From NCBI GenBank assembly GCA_024516035.1, contig CM044964.1:20032931-20096930 (forward strand): DNA of 64,000 nucleotides. The letters run 5' to 3'. The notes under the pieces are model-generated. The model searched no databases. It saw nothing but the letters and a program-made list of their open reading frames with translations, and was not told where the DNA came from. Positions 53,701 to 62,700 of this stretch are shown in pieces. The translations under genes and the position numbers were made by a program. Each line of letters starts with the position of its first letter. The first letter of the stretch is position 1. The DNA is from Bactericera cockerelli. Lineage: Eukaryota > Arthropoda > Insecta > Hemiptera > Triozidae.

Positions 53701-56700
53701 CAAAGTCAAATTAATGAGGAAAAATACGCTACCTGGATTACAGTCCTCACGTAAGTGTTATTAACTTCTTCTTCTTATTATTATCACAAAAACGTCTACT
53801 AATTCCGCCCTCGAAACCTTGTTTCTCTTTCAGGCCAGCGACATCATCATGAAAGACAAAGACCATGAGATCGCAAAGCTCTCGGACACGAACGCATATT
53901 TGAGTGAGCAAATAGTCGATCTGCGCGCGAGGATCGCACAATACCACGCCAAAAACCTCGAGATAGCTCAGTACGAGAAGCAGATTGCCGTGTTAGGAGA
54001 AATGAAGGAGGAACTGCAGGCTAAGCTGAACAGCTTGGAGGATGTGAATGATCAGCTGAGGAGCTTGAACGTAAGTTGATCATTGTCTGTCCCGGTAGCT
54101 CAGTGGTAAAGGCGGCACTCTGTGAATCCAGAGATTCTAGAAGTCGTGGGATCGAAACCCAGCCGGGACATGACAAGTTATCCTCCCATTTGGGATTTTT
54201 ACCACATAATAATGTGACTTGAGCTTACTGCTGGAATAATGAGACTTTAACTGTCCTATTCGGGCAGTATAAATAAGGCGATATTATTATTATTATTGTT
54301 TCTCATGCTATAAGTAGGTGAAGTGAGCCAAAAGTGACCTTCAGATCGGCAACTCATCTCTCTCTCTCTCTTTTTTTCTTTTTCTTTTTAAAGATGAGTG
54401 TTTTAACTGTTTTACAGCCATTTTTATTTCGTAACCATGCAACAGGAGCTGCTGTAGACGCTTGTGGTATGTCTGCCCATCCCGTAGTATGCCTCCCTTC
54501 TGATGGGCGAGAAGTGACTTTTTCTCTGTATCTTTCTCTTTTTCTCTCTTTTCTTTTCTCTTCAATTTGCTCATTTTCTATCAAATTCTTTTGTATTAGC
54601 TTAGGGAAAGTGTTGCTTTGTAAACTATATGTATATTGATTCTAAATAAAACAATTTATCTTATCTTATCTTATCTTATCTTATCTTATCTTATCTTATC
54701 TTATCTTATCTTATCTTATCTTATCTTATCTTATCTTATCTCGCAGGCAACTCACTCAGCCCTGGTCACGTCTCACTCACAGCTACAGGAGGAGCACCGG
54801 GCGGCCCTCACTCAGCTGACCAGCCTGAGTGGGAACTACGAGACGGCCCAGAGGCGAATTGAGGAGCTCCTCGAGGAGACCACCAGCCTGTGTAGGGACA
54901 GGCAGAGTCTGGGGGAGGTGGAGGCGGCGCTGGCGACTGCGGAGAGTAGAGTGAAGGAGGTGAGTGGGGTGGACTGGGGGTTTGAATCCTGGGTGGAAGA
55001 GAAAGCCACAGGCCAAAGAGAAAGCCACAACCACAGGCCCCTTGGTTCACTACATATTCTATTTTTTTTTATTTTTTTTTTTATTTTTTTAGCATGTCCT
55101 ATTTTGTTGAATGTACGTAGTTGACCAATAAAGAATTAAATAATAATAATCCTGGAGGTGGCGTTTCTTTTTTTTTTCAATTCTGTGAGGTTGGGTGGAA
55201 GAGATTGCCAGAGGCAATAACCCCGCCCTTTAGTTAGGACTTCTGTTTTTATATATTTTCTATTCTTTTTCATTTTTATTGTATATATTGTTTCCATTTT
55301 TTTCATTGTTAAAATAATTATTTGTATGTATGTACATAAAGTCCATTTATACCAAGTAAAGCGTTGTATAATAATAATAATAATAATAGCTCTGTCCCGG
55401 TAGCTCAGTGGTAAAGGGGGCACTCTGTGAATCCAAAGATTCCAGAGTTCGTGGGATCGAAACCCAGCCGGGACGTGACAAGTTATCCTCCCATTTGGGA
55501 TTTTTACCACATAATAATATGTCTTACTGCTGGAACAATGGTACTTTAATAGTTCTAATCGGGCAGTAAAAATTAGGCGATATTATTATTATTAATTGTA
55601 TGTAGTAATTGTAGTATAAGTCGTCACCATGGCTGATTAAGTTATTGCGCTAGGAATTGCACGCACGGTAACCTGGGTTCGATCCCCAGCGGGGTAGTAT
55701 TTTTTCTGCTCTGTTCTTGGGTGTTCGGATACCTCGTGAGGAAAAATGAGTAACTGCTTTAATGTTAGCAGCGATCAGTGGCGGAATTATAGACAATAAT
55801 AAGATATTGGGATATTAAAGATACGGAAAAGTCCTATAATTCTGCGCGACCTACTAAAATTGTGATATAATAACACAAAGAAACATATTATTAATTGTAT
55901 GTAGTATAAGTATGCCGCGGTATAATATAGGTACAATTATTGTTATACATACACATATAAAAAAACGATGAAAAAGCACCTGAAAATTACAGCAGCAAAA
56001 AATCTTTTCCTTTCCTTTTTCTTTTTGGTTGATAATTTTAATACCTCAGCAATATTATTTATTCGTCCTCTTGTTTAACAGGTGGAGGTAGAGACGATAG
56101 CCGTGAAGTTAGAGAAAGCCAACCTGATGAAGGAGTTTGAAGCGTACAAGAGAAAAGCACAGAGTGTTCTGGAGAAACAGAAGAAGGGACAGGTTAAGCA
56201 AGAACTTTCTATTATTTTATCATTCAAATAATAATATTAACAATATGTTATCATATTTGTGTTAATCACTTTCGTGATATCACAACTACTCAAACTCACA
56301 TTACTAAATCTATGCTGAAACCGGGACTTTGAACCACCGGCCTCCAAGTTACAAGTCCGCCGCATTACTGATCAAGACAATTTATTGAAGAAGATAAAAC
56401 GTATTTATTAAATAAAGAAAAATCTTTTGAAAGTAAAAAAAACTACATACAAGGAATATTAAAAAAAAAATTATTATAGAAACAGAACTGGATCAAGGGT
56501 AGTGCCATTATTATTATGCCAGCGCCATTCTCTTCCAGTGTCGATAAAAACTCATTATTATTACTATTATTTTAGGTACTCTTTTTATTAATTTTATATA
56601 TTATGTTCATTTATTATTGTTTGGTATGTACCAAAATTTAAAAATAAATAGACATTTGAGTATGTTTAAAAAAGAAAAAAAAAAATGCACCGGTTCTCGT

Positions 56701-59700
56701 AGGATGTTTGCGAGAAAAATAAGGGTTGGGTGGAAGAGATTGTAACAGACAATAACCCCGCCCTTTAGGTTCATTTATTATTGTTCATTTATTATTGTTT
56801 GGTATGTACCAAAATTTAAAAATAAATAGACATTTGAGTATGTTTAAAAAAGAAAAAAAAAATGCACCGGTTCTCGTAGGATGTTTGCGAGAAAAATAAG
56901 GGTTGGGTGGAAGAGATTGTAACAGACAATAACCCCGCCCTTTAGGTAGGACATTAGCTTTATTCTCTTTTTTGTTCTCGTTTCATTCATTGTTCAATCT
57001 ATTTATTTTTTCTTTATAATTTCATTGTATTGTGCTGTATATATTTTACTTTGTCTTACCTAATAAAGCATAATCATCATCATCATAGGGTGGCGTCATC
57101 GTGAACGATGGTAGCCAGACAGTGGAGGAATGACTCAGCACTTATACCATTGTCTTTACAAGGAGGCTAATAATTGACAAGGGCCCCCAGAAGCAAGCCA
57201 ATGCTGGTCTACTCCCTGTTTATAGTCCATATAAAATAATAAAATAACCTGATAATCTATGACGTTTCTCAGATGGATGCCACGAGTGCCAGTGTTGAGG
57301 AAACGAACGCCAAACTCACGTTACTGGAGAAAGAGATGGAGAATGTGAGGACAGAGTTTAGACAGTCCAAGTAAGTGAAGATATTTTTTTTTACACAAAC
57401 TTACGGGATTAATCCCATTTTTGTTACAAAAAAAAAAAAAAAAAAAAAACAAATTTAAAATTAAAATTAAAAAAAAAAAACATGAAAAGAATTCTCTAAT
57501 CGCAACCCCAATTATGCCGAGAGCACGGACCCCAGAGCAATGACATGGTGTTCAACCAATATCAACGCATCAGCTCTACATGGGCCACGTTCACCACCAC
57601 ATCATTGAGTGTGCAGAAAAAGACTATTTTATAATAATAATAATACTCTTTAGTGGAAGGTAGCCACCAGGCGAGGTTAATGAACGCACGATTAGCTCAG
57701 TGGTTACATACTCGCTTGTCATGCGGAAGGTCACGGGTTCAATCCCCCAGGCCGACAAAAAATTGTATTCAAAATTGTATTTTATAATAATAATAATACT
57801 CTTTAGTGGAAGGTAGCCACCAGGCGAGATTAATGAACGCACGATTATCTCAGTGGTTACATACTCGCTTGTCATGCGGAAGGTCACGGGTTCAATCCCC
57901 CAGGCCGACAAAAAATTGTATTCAAAATGGTATTTTATAATAATAATAATACTCTTTAGTGGAAGGTAGCCACCAGGCGAGGTTAATGAACGCACGATTA
58001 GCTCAGTGGTTACATACTCGCTTGTAACGCGGAAGGTCCCGGGTTCAATCCCGCAGGCCGACGAAAAATTTGTATTCAAAATTTGGTTGTAAGGGATACC
58101 TTCCGGTGCGCTCGTGTTGCTTGTGTATAGTATAGTATAGTAGTGCTTTATTTAGACTGTCGGCTCGAGACAGGGAGTCCCATTACGCTAACAGTTTAAT
58201 ATAGCACCTCTTTATTTATTGTGTATTTTATACAGGATTATAACTAGAAAAACATAATAACTAGAAAACCATAATAACTAGAAATTATGTAACGTATGGG
58301 GGACTATAACACTTTGAGCCCATGAATACCATATATGACCCTCAGCTGACATTTCACAAAGGACATGAGTACCATATATGGTACTCACCCAAAATTTCAC
58401 TGTAGAATTGTGTACTCTATATGGTATTCACGACCTTCCTTTACTTGGAAGACATGAGTACTCCCTATGGTATTTGTTTCTATGTGTACCTCATAGGGAA
58501 TAGGTTCTAGTGGTCCTTGGGAGCAATGTATGAGTGTTGGGTTCTGAAATTTGTGGTCCCTCGTGCACACTCGCCGATCTCAGCTCTGGGGCTCAAAGTG
58601 ATAAACAGGGAGTAGACCAGCATTGGCTTGGTTCTGGGGGCCCTTGTCAATTATTAGCCTCCTTGTAAAGACAGTGGTAGAAGTGTTGAGTTATTCCTCC
58701 ACTGTCTGGCTACCATCGTTCACGATGACGCCACCCTATGATGATGATGTATGAAATTATAGGGAAAAGTGTAACACAAAATCACTCGATTCCTCCCCAG
58801 GTCTGATCTCACGCACGCGAAACAATCCCTGGTTCTGGCCCTGGCCGAAAAAGAAAACCTCTCGGTCCAGCTCGAACACGCGACCTCCGAGTTGTCGGAC
58901 AAGAGGGCGACCGCGGAGACTCTGAAGCAAGACAAGATCAACGCGGACATGATGATCATTATGTACAAGCAACAGGTAATGATTCCCGGCGAGAATCGAG
59001 GCTGAAAACCCCGTTCTGACTTGAAATTTTCAGGACTAACCAAATACCTGTAGAATCAATGGATATGAACAGTCCTGACTATTTCAAGTCCTGACTTGAA
59101 ATTTTCGGGACTAACCAAATAGAATCAATGGATATGAACAGTCCTGACTATTTCAAGTTCTGACTTGAAATAGTCAGGACTAACCAAATAGAATCAATAG
59201 ATATGAACAGTCCTGACTATTTCAAGTTCTGACTTGAAATAGTCAGGACTAACCAAATAGAATCAATGGATATGAACAGTCCTGACTATTTCAAGTTCTG
59301 ACTTGAAATAGTCAGGACTAACCAAATAGAATCAATGGATATGAACAGTCCTGACTATTTCATGTTCTGACTTGAAATTTTCAGGACTAACCAAATAGAA
59401 TCAATGGATATGAACAGTCCTGACTATTTCAAGTCCTGACTTGAAATAGTCAGGACTAACCAAATAGAATCAATAGATATGAAAGGAGCTTAGACATTGG
59501 ATCTGGGCGTCCATAATATATAATCCTTTCACTACCGTGATATGGGTATCACGTCCCTTTCTCACGGACACGGAATTATTATCACAACAGGTAATGATCT
59601 CTATAATCAATTGAACCGAAGATATGAGGGTGGGAAAAACCGGGTGAATCGGTTCGTGTAAAGATACACTGCAGTGCTTGCTGGAACTTGGCCTGGCACA

Positions 59701-62700
59701 CTGCTGTGCTCCTCCACTGTGTGGCTACCATCGTTCACGATGACGCCACCCTATCATAGCTTACAAAATGAAAAAGGCTGTAAAAGAAGACTCATCCTTT
59801 AAAAAAAAAACAAAAAGCAAATCTGTTGTCCAGTTTGTTAGAAGTCACCGTGGCCGAGTGAATTAGCGCGCGAGGCATTGCACGCACAGTGTCCTAGATT
59901 CGATCCCCTGCTCGACACGATTTTTTCTGCTCTGTTCTTGGGTGTTGGGGGTCCACTCATACCTCGTGAGGAAAAATGAGTAGCTGCTTTAATGTGAGCA
60001 GCGACCAGTGGGAGAATTATAGGCAAAAATAAGATATTAGGATATTAAAAGATATGAAAAAGTCCTATAATTCTGCGCTACCCACTAAAAATTGTGTTAA
60101 AGAAACACATTTATTTATTTATTGTCCAGTTTGTTAAAAGATTTAACTGTTCAACAGGTGGACGAGAGCAGGGACCAAATCAAGTCACTCAAACAGACCC
60201 TCGCGGATCTGAGAGAAGAAAGTTGCGCCAAACAGCGCCTCTCTTCATCCGGAGAGAAAGATGGCCACCCGAGTTTGGGACGAAATGTTCTGGCCTCAAG
60301 TGGGGACAAGGAGAGCCACCCCAATTTGGGACGAACCGTGTCCCCTCGGGGGGAGAGATGGTCGGAGGGAGACGAGCTGGAGAGGAGAAGGATAGAGGAT
60401 GTGATGAACAGCAACTCGTTTGTGGAGAGTTTGAACAACATGGCGTCCTTGTATAGAGAGGAAGGAGAGGTGAGGAATCATTGATTATTTTTAGTACATA
60501 TCTAGTAGTTGTATTATTTTGTAATATCTGTAAATCTGTCTCTATTGTGTAGCTTTTCCATTTATAATTTGTAAATCACTCTGTAAATTTACTTTGTATC
60601 ATGAAAGAAATAAAGATATCCGTGATCCATAGATGGTCCAAACGATAGTTAAAAAAAAAATATACAACGCTTTATTAGGTATAAATGGACATTATGTACC
60701 TACCTTCAAATAATTATTTTAACAATGAAATAAATGGAAACAATATATACAATAAAAATGAAAAAGAATAGAAAATATATAAAAACATAAGACCTAACTA
60801 AAGGGCGGGGTTATTGCATATGGCAATCTCTTCCACCCAACCCTTTAAAGTGTAATAGACAATGCCGCCACTGGTCGTTCTTCACTCTACAACTACCCAA
60901 TTGTCCTCACGAGGCTAGGGTAGGTCCCGACATCCAAAGTACAGATCCGAAAAATTCTGACTCCGCCGGGATTCGAACCCGGGTCACCTGGAGTACAGGC
61001 CTAACATGCTACTGCTAGGCCTGTAAATACAATTGTAAATATAAATTATAAAACAATTTTGTTCTATTTTTTTTTGAAAAGTTTTCTTTTTCCTTTTTCT
61101 TAATTAATTGTTGATTGTTTTGTATAAAAAAATAAAGCCCAAGGGACGACTTAACCTCTGAATATTACATTTCCAGGGCTCGGAGTACACAGACACGCCA
61201 GGCGTGGGTTCCCACGTGCCCATTCCTCTGGATGAGTTGCTCTCCAGCAATGAGGATCAGTTCCAACATGAGGAAGGTAAGTTCCTCTGGATGAGTTGCT
61301 ATCCAGCAATGAGGATCAGTTCCAACATGAGGAAGGTAAGTTCCTCTGGATGAGTTGCTATCCAGCAATGAGGATCAGTTCCAACATGAGGAAGGTAAGT
61401 TCCTCTGGATGAGTTGCTATCCAGCAATGAGGATCAGTTCCAACATGAAGAAGGTAAGTTCCTCTGGATGAGTTGCTATCCAGCAATGAGGATCAGTTCC
61501 AACATGAGGAAGGTAAGTTCCTCTGGATAAGTTGCTATCCAGCAATGAGAATCAATCAGTTCCAACATGAGGAAGGTAAGTTCCTCTGGATGGGTTGCTA
61601 TCCAGCAATGAGGATCAGTTCCAACATGAGGAAGGTAAGTTCACTCTATAGTGGAAGGCAACCACCAAGCGAGGTGAATGCTCAAAGCATTTTCTACCAC
61701 CTAACCCTCAGATCCGAGTCCCATTTTCGGTATAAATTTAGCAGTGTAAGTCTGCGTGGTTATTAAATCACAAAAGTGACACAAATAATAACAAGAACAC
61801 CTCTTTATTGATTTTTATTATATAGTTTTTTTAATCTACCCGACTAGGACTAATGAGTCCCATTATTCCAGCAGTAAACCCAAGACGTATTATTATGTGG
61901 TCAAAATTCCAAATGGGAGGATAACTTGTCAAGTCCCGGCTGGGTTTTGATAACGTGAACTCTGGATTACCAGTCAGACGCATTGATCACTGAGCTACCG
62001 GGACGTTTTCATATGTTTTCAGACATCCTCAGCCGTCTTTCATAAAATATTGATATCAACACACCCATAACATATTGATAACACCTGTTTCCAGACATCC
62101 TCACCCGTGTCTCATATCATAACTCATAACATATTTTTATCATCATACATATATAACATATTGATAACAAATGTTTCTTAACAACCTTACCCGTCTCTCA
62201 TTACATATTCATAAATATCATCACACCCATAACATATTTATAGCACATGTTTCCAGACATTCTCACCCGTGTCTCATATCATAACTCTGAACATATTGGT
62301 ATCATCATACACTCTGTCTGTCCCGGTAGCTCAGTGGTAAAGGCGGCACTCTGTGAATCCAGAGTTTCCAGAGGTCACGGGTTCGAAACCCCGCCGGGAC
62401 AAGACAAGTTATCCTCCCATTTGGGACTTTTACCTCATAATAATACGTCTTGGGCTTACTGCTGGAATAATGAAACTTAATAGTCTTAATCAGGCAGTAT
62501 AAATAAGGTGATATTATTATTATTATTATTATTCTAACATATTTATAACACATGTTTCCAGACATCCTCAGCCGTCTCTCATCGTGCCAATCCCAAGTCC
62601 TGCATCTGACCACCCTACTCAACGAGTCGGAAAACAACGCAGCCCGCAACGAGCAGCAGACCAACTTTCTCAAGGAGGAAATCCGGCGGCTACAACGGAC

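Noticed and set aside
49634..62400. tRNA genes (A box and B box, CCA-like arms)
   Set aside because: The tRNA-like heads carry long shared tails, occur in many degenerate copies and do not fold as complete cloverleaves by eye, so they are SINEs.
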